From positions 2,046,854 through 2,110,853 of the forward strand of contig CP093830.1 in the NCBI GenBank assembly GCA_033063855.1: a DNA stretch of 64,000 nt, written 5' to 3'. This stretch comes from Smittia aterrima (Eukaryota; Arthropoda; Insecta; Diptera; Chironomidae). This document shows positions 12,101 through 24,300 of this stretch, in pieces; positions within the stretch are counted from its first letter, which is position 1, and each line of letters starts with the position of its first letter. Under the pieces are notes generated by a model. It was not told the origin of the DNA, did no database searches, and saw only the letters and a program-made list of their open reading frames with translations. The position numbers and the translations under genes are program-made.

Positions 12101-12130
12101 TGAATAACAGGAAGTACTTGCAATTTGAAG
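12101..12130 (-). repeat. Relic spacer of a lost DUF1091 unit
   Basis: The stretch containing AATAACAGGAAGTACTTGCA matches the spacer that lies upstream of each DUF1091 copy (about 13034-13070, 14041-14080 and 14351-14390). Here no gene remains on its left, so it looks like the leftover of a deleted copy. Confidence 0.5.
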
Positions 12131-12259
12131 TTTGTCGAGAGATTGAAGGTTGCTGAAGGTTTTGCTATTTGAAAGTAGATATATTGTGAGTTAAAGTCTC
12201 CAGAAGCAATTTATTTAAAAAAATACACTAAACTGCGCTTTCAACAATTTTAACCCTAA

Positions 12260-12939
12260 TTACCCAAATGATTCTTTCAAAGAAGAGTTCACTGATCCTA
12301 ATATAGATAAAGAGAAAATCTTTTCTAATCCATTGTAGAAATTAAGCATCATTTTATAATCGCCTGTCGGAAAAAGCCCCATCATCGATTCAGTCTTGAT
12401 GAAGCCTTTTCTGTAAATGAAATCCTAAAATTCATTTTTTTTTTAAATAACAATTTAGCAATTGTATTTTCCTTACATTGAAAGGACAGTCATGCATTAG
12501 TTCAGGGAAGCCATCTCTCATCAGTAAATACACTTGCCTCACAAGTAGGTCTGTATGTTTTTCTTTTTCTTTCATCAGTTGGCACCAATCAACTCGTTTT
12601 GTTTTCATAACTTCGCGGTAAATCGTTCCGTACTTGTAGAGCAGTCTCATATCAAACTTTTCAGAACATTTTTTGATAGAAAAAACTATTTTTAATGAAA
12701 AAATAACTTACAAATAAGTTGTAAAATGGCTTTTTTGCGTACGCGAAAAAGTTTATTGTTGAAAACGATCGATTATATGATTTTGCGAAGCAAGAGATGT
12801 TTGGATACATGTTGGGAGATGAAGAATTGCAAAGCACTGCTCTTATGTAGATCACTTGTTTGGTCACATCACTGTTGGTTATCGAAATAACAAAAAACCA
12901 AGCAATGAAACTTGTACTGAAAAGTCGAATGATCGACAT
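12260..12939 (-). CDS. DUF1091-family secreted protein, copy A
   Basis: Small secreted protein of a fly-expanded family that includes the CheB chemosensory proteins; members have an MD-2-like lipid-binding fold. Exons 12712-12939, 12477-12656 and 12260-12424, all phase 0, give 190 residues. I chose the ATG at 12939 because it starts a signal peptide (MSIIRLFSTSFIAWFFVISI). The family pattern is visible: Tyr and Val-Asp-Trp-Cys in exon 2, Pro-Glu-Leu-x-x-x-Cys-Pro at its end, and Phe-Pro-Thr-Gly-Asp-Tyr in exon 3. The acceptor of exon 2 has a poor pyrimidine tract, but copy B uses the same one. A ligand or tissue cannot be read from the sequence. Copy B lies about 1 kb upstream in the same direction. 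Confidence 0.8.
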
Positions 12940-13261
12940 AGCGTGCAGCTTCAAGGAATAACTTTTAGTGAAATAAATATAAAAAGCTTTGCATCTATGA
13001 ACTTGAATTATTAAAATTTAATTGACGTGGATGTTTGAAATTACAGGAATTAGTTGCAATTGGAACCCAATTAGTGTTTCGACATATCAAGTTTTTTTTA
13101 AGTATTTTGCAAAAGTGGCTAAAGTGAAGAATGTAGGTGCCATTTGAAATAACGGTCAAATTTTTCCTTTACCGAAGAGATTTGTTACGTTATGTTTTTT
13201 ATCTGGGAAAATCGTTAAATTCAAATGGCATCTATATACTTCATTAGAGCCTCAAAATTAT

Positions 13262-13946
13262 TTAACCAAATGTTTCTTTCAAAGAAGAGTTCATTGATCC
13301 TACTATAGATATAGAGAAAATCTTTTCTAATCCATTGTAGTAGTTGTACAACATTTTATAATCGCCGGTCGGAAAAAGCCCCATCATCGATTCAGTCTTG
13401 ATGAAGGCATCTTTGTAAATGAAATCCTAAAATTCAAATTTTTAAAAATAGTAATTTAGCATTTCTATTATCTAATTATCTTACATTGTAAGGACAGTCA
13501 TGCATTAGTTCAGGATAGCCATCTCTCATCAGTAGATAAAGTTGCCTTACAATTAGATTTGTGTGTTTTTCTTTTTCTTTCATCAGTTTGCACCAATCAA
13601 CTCGTTTTGTGTTCAAAACTTCGCGGTAAATCATTCCGTACTTGTAGAGCAGTCTCACATCAAACTTTTTACAACATTATTTCGATAAAAAATATTTTTA
13701 ATATAAAAAATAACTTACAAATAAGTTGTAAACTGGCTTTTTTGCGTATGCGGAAAAATTTATTGTTGAAAACGATCGATTATATGACTTTGCGAAGCAA
13801 GACATGTTTGGATACATGTTAGGAGACGAAGAATTGCAAAGCACTGCTCTTATGTAGATCACTTGTTTGGTCACATCACTGTCGGTTATTGAAATAACAA
13901 GACACCAAGCAATGAAACTTGTACAGAAAAGTCGAATGATCGACAT
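13262..13946 (-). CDS. DUF1091-family secreted protein, copy B
   Basis: Tandem paralogue of copy A with the same layout: exons 13719-13946, 13485-13664 and 13262-13426, all phase 0, 190 residues. The signal peptide (MSIIRLFCTSFIAWCLVISI), the paired cysteines, the Val-Asp-Trp-Cys and Pro-Glu-Leu-x-x-x-Cys-Pro motifs and the Phe-Pro-Thr-Gly-Asp-Tyr block are kept. Differences from copy A are scattered, mostly conservative and include no stop or frameshift, so both copies look functional. Promoters should lie in the repeated spacer at about 13950-14120. Confidence 0.8.
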
Positions 13947-14125
13947 AGTGTGCAGCTTCAAGGAATATCTTTTAGTGAAATAAATATCAAAAGCTTTGCC
14001 TCCATGAACTTAAATTACTAAAGTTTAATTGACGTGGATGTTTGAAACAACAGGAAGTAGTTGCAATTAGAACCCAATCCAAGTGTTTCGACAAATCAAA
14101 GTTTTTAATTGTTTTGCAAAAGTAA

Positions 14126-14255
14126 TTAACCAAATGTCTATTTCAGCAAAGAGTTCACTGAGGCTACTATAGAACTTATGTAAATCAATTTTAGCTATTA
14201 AAATTGTCAAAAGTGAAGCAATGAAGCTTGTCCAGAAAAGTCGCTTGATCTACAT
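14126..14255 (-). pseudogene. DUF1091 copy C, internally deleted remnant
   Basis: Only the beginning of exon 1 and the end of exon 3 survive, fused by an internal deletion with a breakpoint near 14175-14190. At the start, the ATG at 14255 is followed directly by TAG, where the intact copies have TCG. At the 3' end the sequence matching the last codons also has an early stop before the ancestral TAA (14126-14128). The upstream spacer of this unit continues to about 14400. Confidence 0.8.
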
Positions 14256-14603
14256 CGTGTGCTCTAAGGAATTCTTTATGCTTTAAATAAGATAAATTTA
14301 AAAGTTTTGCAAGCATGAACTAAAATTGCAGAATTTCAATTGACGTGTGGATGTTTGAAATAACAGGAAGTAAATGTAATTAGAACTCACTCAACATTCT
14401 ATTGAGTAATAAAGTTTAAAAAATGGAAAAACTACTTTTAACTTGATCAATTAAATCTACTCAATTTAAATCAGTTTGTCATTGCATTATTTTGTATCAG
14501 TTTTCCGATTTTTAGACAAAGAAGGAAGATAGAGAAACAGAAAAGGACAAAACATAAACAAAATTTTCAGTGGCAAATTGTTGTTAATTAAATCGCAGTC
14601 GAC

Positions 14604-16188
14604 ATGTCTCAAGTCTGCAGTTTTTGTGACTCTAGCGGTGATGTTTTCTTAATTGATAAGCAGATATACTTCAATGATATTGAAGAAGTTAATTTCGAAG
14701 ATGTTTTAAGAGCTTGTCTTATTATTCTGAAGGTTTGGTGAAATAAATTTTAAGTTTGAGATTTTTTCAGTCAATAATTTATTTTAGAAAGACGATAACT
14801 ACATTTGTCATGGTTGCTTCGATGCCTTCATCTGCTTCTATACTTTCAAAAGAAAGATTCGAAGAAATCTCAATTGGCCAGAAGACTGCGAAAAGAAAAT
14901 CAGCGAATTTTTGTCATCAAGCGCTGAACAAATAATCTTTGTCAATCACCACGACTGTTTGTCGATGGTACCTGAGTCAAGAATGTATTTAATACAAAAC
15001 TTGATTAAATCGGAACCTGATTCGGAAGCTCCAGCAGACATTGATGCTAGCGACTATTTGTTTGCTGAATTTACTCCGAATGAATCTGAACAGGATAAAC
15101 AATTCGAGTCGACATGGAATGAAAAGGATTGGCTAGAACTTGAAATCAAAAAGTCAACAATTAACAAATCCAAATACGAATGCTCGCATTGCAAGAAAAT
15201 TCTTCAATCTTTTGGAGCGATTAGCTATCATCTTTCACACAGACATTTGCCAATTCACATTACACCGAGGGAACATGAACGCAATCTGGTCAAGAAAGAA
15301 AGGAGTGAAATAGATCTGTTGAGTCCAAATATCAACGAGTCCAGAGACGTCAAAAGCAAGCCACCTCAATTGATCAGTTTGAAAGTTAAGGAAGCAGTTG
15401 ATGAAAAACTTCGGTTGTTTCCAAAAATCAGCGAGTCCAGCGACATCAAAAGCAAACCAAGCGAGGTAATCAGTTTGAAAGTTAAGGAGGCTCTGAATGA
15501 AAAACATCGGTTGCCTGTAAAAGTCAACAAGTCGAAAAATATTAAAAGAAAGCGACGCATGGAATTGACATGGGATCAAAGGGATTGGTTAGCCATTGAA
15601 ATCGAAAAGTCGAAAATCAGCGCCACGAAATTCAAGTGCTCGCAATGCGATAGAATTTTTGTTTCTTTTGATGCGATTAATTCTCATCTTTCACAAGAGC
15701 ATTTGCAAAATTACGACGTATTGCAGAAGCCGAAAATGTTGAGCGACAAAGATTGGTTGATACACGAAGTTTACAAGTCGAGAATTTCCAAAAGTAACTT
15801 CAAATGCTGTCAATGTTTCAAAACTTTTCCTAGTGCTGTAGCGTTTCGCATTCATCTTTCAAGCAATCATCTAAAAACTCGCGAGGAGTCAACGAGTGAA
15901 GAAGATTGGTTAGCTTTGGAAATCAGCAAGTCGAGAATTGGCTTAAACAAATACAAATGCTCACAGTGCAGCCAAATAATAAAATTTTTTGCATTGACTC
16001 GTTGCCATTTCTTAAGAAAACATATGCAAACTCGCAATCAAACAAAAGGAGCATGCGATCCGATAACAAGCGAAAATGATCGGGTTATTGATGACATCAG
16101 AGATATCCAAATAATTCCAGAAACTTCAACGAAATCTGATGATCCAAAGGACATTTTTCTGGAACAAGTAATTAAAGAAGAAATGTAA
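14604..16188 (+). CDS. ZAD zinc-finger protein with four spaced C2H2 fingers
   Basis: Putative nuclear regulator. Exons 14604-14732 and 14788-16188 (phase 0) give 509 residues; the donor is a weak GTTTGG, but it is the only one that keeps frame. The ZAD cysteines are C5, C8, C50 and C53. The shared block NHHDCLSMVPESR lies at 96-108. Four C2H2 units are separated by long linkers and each is preceded by a repeated Asp-Trp-Leu-x-x-Glu-(I/V)-x-Lys-Ser module. Thus the protein is built from repeats of one linker-plus-finger cassette, unlike the tight seven-residue linkers of classical arrays. Two further direct repeats (Ile-Ser-Leu-Lys-Val-Lys-Glu-Ala) lie between fingers 1 and 2. The stop codon is 22 nt from that of the opposing ZAD gene. 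Confidence 0.85.
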
Positions 16189-16200
16189 AAATATGAATGA

Positions 16201-16215
16201 AATAAATGGTTTATT
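16201..16215. terminator. Crossed polyadenylation signals of two convergent ZAD genes
   Basis: AATAAA on the plus strand (16201-16206) lies 12 nt past the stop of the left gene. AATAAA on the minus strand (16210-16215) overlaps the stop codon of the right gene. Cleavage downstream of either signal would fall in or beyond the coding end of the other gene, so the two mRNAs should overlap. Confidence 0.6.
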
Positions 16216-18142
16216 GATGACCACTGTAAAACATTTCAACGTCGTCGATTTTTTTTTCGTCACCGTGCTTCGTCTTTGTATGCTTTTGCAGTGTTCGACG
16301 CGATTTAAACTTTAGATTACAGAATTCACAAGTGAATCCTTTGGCCATGTGAGTTTCGAGATGAGCAGCTCTTGCTGATGAGGTCTTGTAAGCCTTCGGA
16401 CAAATACTGCATTTAAAAGGCTTCACATTACTGTGAGATCTGTTAAAAGATAAAATATTTCGTTAAGCAATGGTCTTATATTTGAATAAACTTTTCTTAC
16501 CGGAAATGAATTTGGTAGTCGCCTCTGTCACGACAAACTTTTTGACAAACTTCACATACGACCGACGTTTGACCCGAAACTTGTTTCAAGTGCGTCATCA
16601 AATAACATTTTTGACTAAACTTTTTGTCGCAATGACTGCATTGAAATCTTTTCTTGTCACAGTTCTTCATGTGGCCGAGTTTTTCATAGAGAGTGTCAAA
16701 TTGCATCTTGCAAACAGAGCATCTGAACTTCACGTCGTCACCGAAAAGATCTGGATGATTATTCTTCATATGAATGCTGAATGCCTGGTTTCCTTTGAAT
16801 GTTCGATCTTCGATTGGACATTTGAGAGTTGTGACGTGAAATATCAGTTGATGAAGTCGACAAGTTTCCTCATCTAAAAATTGTCTCAAGCAATGGCCAC
16901 ATTTCAATGAGCTCTCATTTAAGCCATCAACAGGTGTTTCCAATTCAGGTCGATAATGTCCGAATTTCAAGAAGAGACCTTCTGATTCAAATGGATGTTC
17001 GATTAATTCGCTTTGATTTTCGTGGCTTTTTCGATGATCGGCATCAAAGGAATCGTCACAGAACATCATGTTGCACTCTTCACAAATTGGATATGTCGAA
17101 TGTTTAGCTACAATTGAGTAAAGCAGGTGGCCGTTGATGTGAGCTTGATAATGAGCTTGTGAGGTAAATTGATAACTACAATCGGCACAAAAGAGTCTCT
17201 CGAATTTTGAGCTTTGAAATGATTTCTCGTCAACATGAGCCTTTTGGTGAATCCGTAGTTCTTTAAGTTCGCTTGAAACAAAGTCACATTTTGTACAGTT
17301 GTGTAGGGTTGGAGGATCCTTTTGAACTATAGTAAAATAATCTTCTTGTGATGCCATCTCAATATCCTCAGTATCAGCTTCGTGTGGATCGAGAAATATT
17401 TGCTCATATTCGACGTGAGACGAAAGATGCGATCGAAAATCTTTTGGATCAAAAAATTGTTCAGTCGGATCGCAATTCGTGCATGTCCATGTCTCCACTT
17501 CTCCTTCTTCTGTTTCAATAATTGCGCTATTGGCAATTTCTCTTTGTATCCATTCTTCGTCTTGAGTTTCTTCATCTTGAGCTTCTTCGAGACATTCCTC
17601 TTCAACCAATTCTCGAGTCTCAATTTCTTCGACTTTTGCTATCTCTGGTTTAAATAATCTAGGAATCTCGCTAATTTTCTCTATAACGACATGAGGTTGC
17701 CAGTGCTTGAATGTTTCCATAAACGATCGCTTTGATTCGGGTACGAGAGTGAAGCATTTGTTGTAGCGCATACAGAAAACTTCTTCTTCGGTTTCTTCCA
17801 AAAATACCTTCACCTTCTCAATGTTTTCATTAGCCGATGATATCAGAAACGAGTTGCGTTCTGTATTTTGTTTAAAAACATGAAATTGGATAAGAAGGTT
17901 TTTGCATTCTTCACAAATCGCTGTGGTTCGATCGTCTTTAAGCTAAAAATAAGTAATATTAGTAAATTAAATTATTTAGCTGTTTCTAAACATACCTTGC
18001 AATCGAATACATTTCGTACTAATTCAGTAAACTCTACAATCTCGTCATAAAGCTCAATTGAGTTGGTTCCCATATCAATCAAAATATCATTTGACTTCAA
18101 ACAAAACGCGCATTGAAGGCTTTCCACTTCGATAAACGACAT
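16211..18142 (-). CDS. ZAD zinc-finger protein with about eleven C2H2 fingers
   Basis: Putative sequence-specific nuclear DNA-binding protein. Exons 17996-18142, 16501-17942 and 16211-16439 (phases 0 and 2) give 605 residues. The ZAD cysteines are C11, C14, C59 and C62, with the intron inside the domain as in the two neighbours. The block RYNKCFTLVPESK (108-120) is shared with them. An acidic linker (repeated Glu-Glu) follows, then about eleven fingers to the C-terminus. One (Cys-Pro-Ile-Glu-Asp) has lost its second cysteine and one (HMKNC) uses a terminal cysteine. The final two fingers sit in the last exon. This is the most complete of the three local paralogues. The target genes are unknown. 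Confidence 0.88.
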
Positions 18143-18393
18143 TTTAGGAGGCAATTTGAACACTGGCGAATTATTAATTTAGTCTCAACACCATACGACG
18201 ATTGCAAATGAAGAAATTTCAATTTTATTAGGTTTTGAAGATATTTATGTTTACTAATTTGTAAAATAACTCGAAGCGCTTTTTACAACTTGTTTTAACT
18301 TTTTGTGTTGCCCTCGTTTGTTTACATTTTCAAATACAACGTTAAAAATTCAAAAAATAAGAATTATTTTATTTTAAAATATAAGCTCGTACA

Positions 18394-21300
18394 TTAATCA
18401 TAAAAATGTTCATTTGAATAAACGAAGACTGGAGTGTTCATGTCAATGTTTTCTTTTTCGACTTCATAGTGATCATGGCTTAGATCATTTTTGAAGTCGA
18501 TATTTGTTAAAAGTCTGTTTAAGAAGTCTTGGCTGACTGATTCACTTAGATTTACTGGCGTGTAATGTGTGTAGTGACGTCTGTTTCTGTTGGAGATGCT
18601 TCTCTTGCTTCTGACGTTGAAAATGTTATGAAAATTTCCATTAATCGGCGTATCGTCGTTGCCGAACTTCAAACACTTTCCATTTACGCAAAATCGCTTA
18701 TCTTCAGCTTTAAAAGAACATTTCGTTCCGTATGGATAAAATCCATGATCGCCGTTGACTAAATAAAAGCGATGTGCAATAAATTTATCTTGACACGCCA
18801 CTCGACAACTTCTATCCGGATCTTCAACACTTGGCGATATTTGCATTCCTTTCCCCGACAAGCCTCGAACCTTCATCTGATATTTCATGCACAGATTCGT
18901 CGAGTAGTCAAACGTCGAGAGAATTCTGTCACATGGCTAAAAAGAAAAGAAATTTAGTTAACAACAAATTGAATAAATTCAACTCACGATTTTCGATGGC
19001 TCACAGAGCTGAATATTAGTCGCAAAATCGTATTTGGAGACGACAGTCTGAAGTCCTTTGGCTTGCTGAATGCAGCTATAATAACAGCCCGACTTGTTCT
19101 TCCACTTGTCACGCATGAAAACCATTGAAGTTGGGCCTGGGCTTGAATTGTAATCTGTAGAACGGAATGGCGATGATTGCGATTGATGCATATCTGAGTA
19201 GCTTCGAACTCGCCAATTGTTTGTCACAGTCGATGAAGGATAGAAACGCTTGATTGGATAAGAATTGTTGAAACTCTGAGTCGTTTTAAAAACTGATGGA
19301 GAGTTTCTCGCAGTTGTTACTGGTGGATTTGAATCGTAACCGTAGCGAGTAGTCAACATAAAGTTTGATGAATAATTTTCATTCGAAGCTGGAGAAACTA
19401 ATCGAGCAGGTTCGATCAAGTCATCGATTGCTTCTGTTTGATTCTCAAGAGAACTGTCAGTTGAAGTCTCATCAACACTTTTGTAATCACGATGATTTTC
19501 TTGCAAAACTTGATTTTGATGTGTTTCTTGTTCGCCTGCGAATAAATTCTCTGGGCAAAGGTTCGGATCGATCTTGAAATTATTTTCAGTTGAGTTGAGA
19601 CACGAGAATTTCTGAGACAAAATGAAATGACAATTAGCTAATCACAAATAACTCAAACAGACTCACCTCGCATCTGCCATTGACACAAAAGTGACTGTCG
19701 TCAATATCTGAGTTATCGTTTCGACAAGTTGTGCCATCAGGGAAAATCCAACTTCTCGACTTCACTCCAGTCTTTGTTTTGCAATAAACTTTGCAGGAAT
19801 CTTCCGCTGAAATTTAACAAAAATAAAATTAACTTCATTCTTATAAAAGAAAAGTTTCTTACGATTTGACCCAACTTGCTGAACTCCATCACCAATCATT
19901 TCATTGTCAAACTCTTTAGCTCGATTACAAATTTGATTAGCAAACTCTAGAATCGTAATCTTATCGATTGTGAAGCATTGCTTTGCTGTGCAAGTTTCGT
20001 ATTTCTTGTCCGATCCATTGCATTTTTTACTCGATCGATAGTCGAGACAGCTTCTCGAATAAATTTTAAGTCCAGCGCTTCCTTCAGCCAATCTTCCTGA
20101 TTCGCCATAAAGACATCCAGACTCGCACTCACTCGGAGCTCCCCAGGAACCCCAAAGCGAAGGCTTCGTAATGAAAGGAATTCCGTTTGCGTAGAGCAGA
20201 GTTGGCTCTTGAATTAAGCTGCTGTACTTTTTGCTATCGATTATAGATGAACGCTCTAAACCTTTAATCGAAGAACTAATTTGTTTCAAGTTCACAAGTG
20301 ATTGCTCGGGGATCGAGTTGACTTTGGATTGACAGATACCACTTCGACACCACTGAAAGAATTCGATTTTGAAGTTAAGTTAATTGATTCGTTTCATGAT
20401 GCTCACCATCAACTCGCCACACAAAGTTCCTTCAAGAGCCGGATGACTCGTCCAAGTATAACGATCCCGTTGACAGTGAAGGTCGCGACAAATTTCTGCT
20501 AAATTTTGATTTTTCGAACGAACGCTTTCCTTGCCATATTTTAGCATGCATTGCTGATCTGAATCGAAGCGTTCACCTGGCAAAATTCCCTCCGCAGAAT
20601 GATCCAAGTTACTTCCGAAATGTCCACGATCAAACAAGCATGTCGCTTGTGATGTCTTCAAAAATGAATCAAGATATTTCTTACTACAAGATGACCATGT
20701 GATCTTGCCACTGCCAAGAGTTGGCGACATTATAAAAGAACTCGGATCACAACTGTTCTCGAGCGTGTCGTGTCGCATTCCCAGATTGTGACCAATCTCA
20801 TGAGCCACGACGAAGACACTTTCAAAATGTTTTCCTTCGTTAATTGTACATGAAGAGACTTGAGTGCACATTCCCGAAACTGGGGCGAGACCAACGACTT
20901 GGCTACTGACTTTTCCATTCTTGGAAACAACGTAAAGATCGAGTCCTGTGAGGATGACTGCGTGATCGAAATGCAAGACATCTTGATCTGAAATGGGATT
21001 GAGCTTCCTTTGCCACAAACAGAAACTGTTGAGATAAATGTCAATGTCGCTACTTCGTCTCAAGTCACTCATCTCGTTATGTAAAATTTCAATTCTCTTG
21101 AGAATAAAGTTGACTTTGTATCCTAAGCTCGGATGATGATAAAGCAATTGAACTCCATTGATCATCGCGAGAATGAATCGAATGAGATGTTGCTCAGTGT
21201 TCTTCGGAAAATTCTTGATCATGTGACGATATAAATCTTTGTCTACGAAGATGGCAGTTTCAATATGAAGCACATCTGGTGGCAGCTTCTGTGTCGTTGT

Positions 21301-24300
21301 TGAATGATAAAGTTTTGCTGGCGAGATTTTTATCAACGGACTTCGCTTTGGCCTCTTCTTGATCAACTCCTTTAAAGCTTCAGGTCGAATAAAATTTTCC
21401 TGTGGCTCAAAGGCTGAGTCGGAGAAGCTCTTCTCGATTAAAATATGCGATCCAGTTCCAAATCGCTCAGGAAGCGGCTGAATAAACACGTCAGTGTCGT
21501 TCATCCGATAAATTCCGCGCTGTAATAAATCACGAGGAAGCTTTAATTTACCGGAATACCGGACATTGCGTGCAATCAATTCAAACTTACAATTTCATGA
21601 TCGCACAAATCAAACGCTGAATTTTCACTGCGATACTGACAATTGCCATACATTTGCGCGACGCCAAACGAATCGTCAGCAAAGTCTGATTGATTCTGAT
21701 TTCGTGAGATGAACACGAAAGATTTGTCGATTAGATTTTGAGATCTTTTAAGTTTAATTTGAAAGTTTTCATCTGAAAGATTAAGAAAATTTAATAATTT
21801 AAAGTCAAAGAAATAAAATTTCTTCTCACCTTCTCTATTGCTAATGTTAATGTTAATTGTGCTATCTGCGTCAGCAGCATCTTCTCCATCAATTGATCGT
21901 TTCATTCGTCGATGGTGCTTAACGTTGATTATTTTGTATTTTGATTCTGAATAAAGAACTTTAATTAATTTCTGTTTTCCTCGAAGTTACAAGCGATTGG
22001 GAAGCGAATGCTTCCGAAGCAACAACGTTTTTAACGCATCGTTAAGTTAGCAAGCAACGATGATTAACGCCATACTCAGAGATTGCACAAAAGAGAATCA
22101 TCGATAAGAGAAAACCTTGCGGTGCTTTATTTTCGGCAATTTTGTCAAATATTTCATCGCAGGAAATTAACGACTTCATGCAAATTGTGAATGAAAAGAA
22201 TTTCGAGAGCTCGTGAGGGAATTTGTGCAATGTCGAACACTTTCGAGTAAATTTGTGAGTAACAACGAAGGAAATTACGGAAATAACTTGAAAGGTTTAA
22301 ATTCAAAAGAAACGAATGAAATTATGATTCTCGAGAATTTCCGTGATTTCTGCTCTCTCTCTCTCTCTCTGAGCATTTTGTCGCCTCAAATTGCCGGTCT
22401 CTGCAATTTCATTCTGCGTTAAGCGAACACAAAGTGACATGAAACATTACGTGGAACTACGAGCTTGATAATCATAAATTTGTCGAGAACTTTTGTGTTG
22501 CTTGCGAGGTTGAACATACTCACTTGACATGTCATTTCCGAACAGTAATTGCTTCTCGTGCTGGTGCAGGTAATCGTGGAGATTACTTTCATCTATCTGG
22601 AAATAAATCGAGAGAAGTTTGTAGAAGGTTTTCCGTCAGGTTCAGTCGGTTAAATCTTTTGTTTCACGCATTGGTGCGCATGAGTTTTTATTCCAACGGC
22701 TTTGAAGTGTCGGAAGACAATGTTGCAAAGCAGACAAAGCATTCGCTCGACGACGCATGCGACAAAATATTTTATGGCACATTTATTTCATTTCGCCGAA
22801 ATTTTAACTAGAACGAACTTTACGAGAAATATTTATTTATTCTTCTCTAACACGATAAAACGAATTGCTAATGATGTGGGTCAAGTTTTTCCATCAGTTC
22901 GCGTTCAAGCTCGTTCCATCAACAGTCAAAACAAACAATGGATCAATGCGAATCATCTGCATTTGAATTCGAATCCATCATCATCACCCCGAACACAGAA
23001 GTTCATTCTGATTCAGAATATTTCACTTCGCACTTGATGATCACGAAGGACAAAGAAGAACTTTTTGAACTTTATGGCGAAGTCGCGACAAGTGCAATTG
23101 TTCTCTTTCAAGCGTGTCCACGAACGTTTAATTACAACTGTCACTGCAAGAGCTTTCGTTCACTCTGCGGTGCCGTTAGAAAGAATCTTTCACTCTCGAG
23201 TGGTAATGAACAATGTCAAGAATATCTCTTGACGCAACTGAACGTGCAGTGCTGTCTTGAGCAATGCATTTTTATTCAAATTTGTTAAGAACAGTTGGAA
23301 TAGCCCAGCTTCGTCGTCTTGCTCGACTCACTGCGATCAATCGGCTTTATATCACTTCCAGGTTGATCAATACTGTGTCGAATCGACTGTTGACAAAAAG
23401 CTTCAAACAATTCTCGATGAGGAAACACGCTCGTGACTCTCAACCACTTTAGAATTGACTTCACTTGGATAATCTCGAGGATTCTCGTTGATTATGAATT
23501 TATGATAAATTTAACCTTTTTCATGCTCGAAGCTTCTTTTGTTCCCCGAGCGGAATTGAATTATGAAAAGCAAAGAAATTTCCATAAAACATTTTCGGTC
23601 TTTGAATGTAAGAGAGGCGAACGGTAGCCGTCACGTCAGTGAAATTAATTTCAAACTTTATTGGCGAAAACGAAAGTTTCAAGTTAATCAAACGTTTAAT
23701 TGCAGAAGAATTCGAAACAGAAGCTCTTTAAATCGAGTTCATGAGAATGTTTGATTCAATTATAGTGCAAATTAATTATTCTCATCGCAGCAAAATAATT
23801 AACAATTTGAACTCATAAACAGTCTTCACCTCCTCGCATCACGCATCAAGCCAAACGTTCTCAGCGAATCAAATTTTCATTTCCATTTTCACGCAAACAC
23901 ATTCAAACTCCCCGATTATCATTCAGGTCAATGAATGCTTCTCGCAATTATGGATGTCCACACAGAACGCGACTGTGCAGAACTCCAATTATCGAATGTT
24001 GATGGAATTCGCAGTAAATAACGAAAAACTTTCGATAAACAAGTTTGCCATTTCTTTTCCGTGCAATCAGTTAATGACAACGACGTGATAAATTCTGATC
24101 CATTTACGAAATTCTTCGTCTCGCGAATGAAACGTGTTCACTTCAAATTAGGTGAATCGCGATGATTTTTCTTAAGCGTTACATAAAACGTCGCATCAGC
24201 TCTTCTGAACGTCGAATGATTAATTGTGTTTCGAGGTTCTTATCAGACGACGCGCATCTCGCTTTTACATCAAGTTCCATCGCAATTTCTCTGCTAATTT

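Larger units (their letters stand above)
12260..14400 (-). repeat. Tandem array of about 1-kb DUF1091 units
   Basis: Unit A (12260 to about 13261) and unit B (13262 to about 14125) align along exons, introns and upstream spacer with an offset of 1002-1007 bp. A third, shortened unit runs from about 14126 to 14400. The spacers share the words AATTGACGTGGATGTTTGAA and ACAGGAA. The similarity extends through noncoding DNA, so the duplications are recent or kept alike by gene conversion. Confidence 0.85.

Noticed and set aside
15235..15579. Minus-strand ORFs of 114 and 64 codons under the second ZAD gene
   Set aside because: Shadows of the repeated linker sequence in the coding strand.
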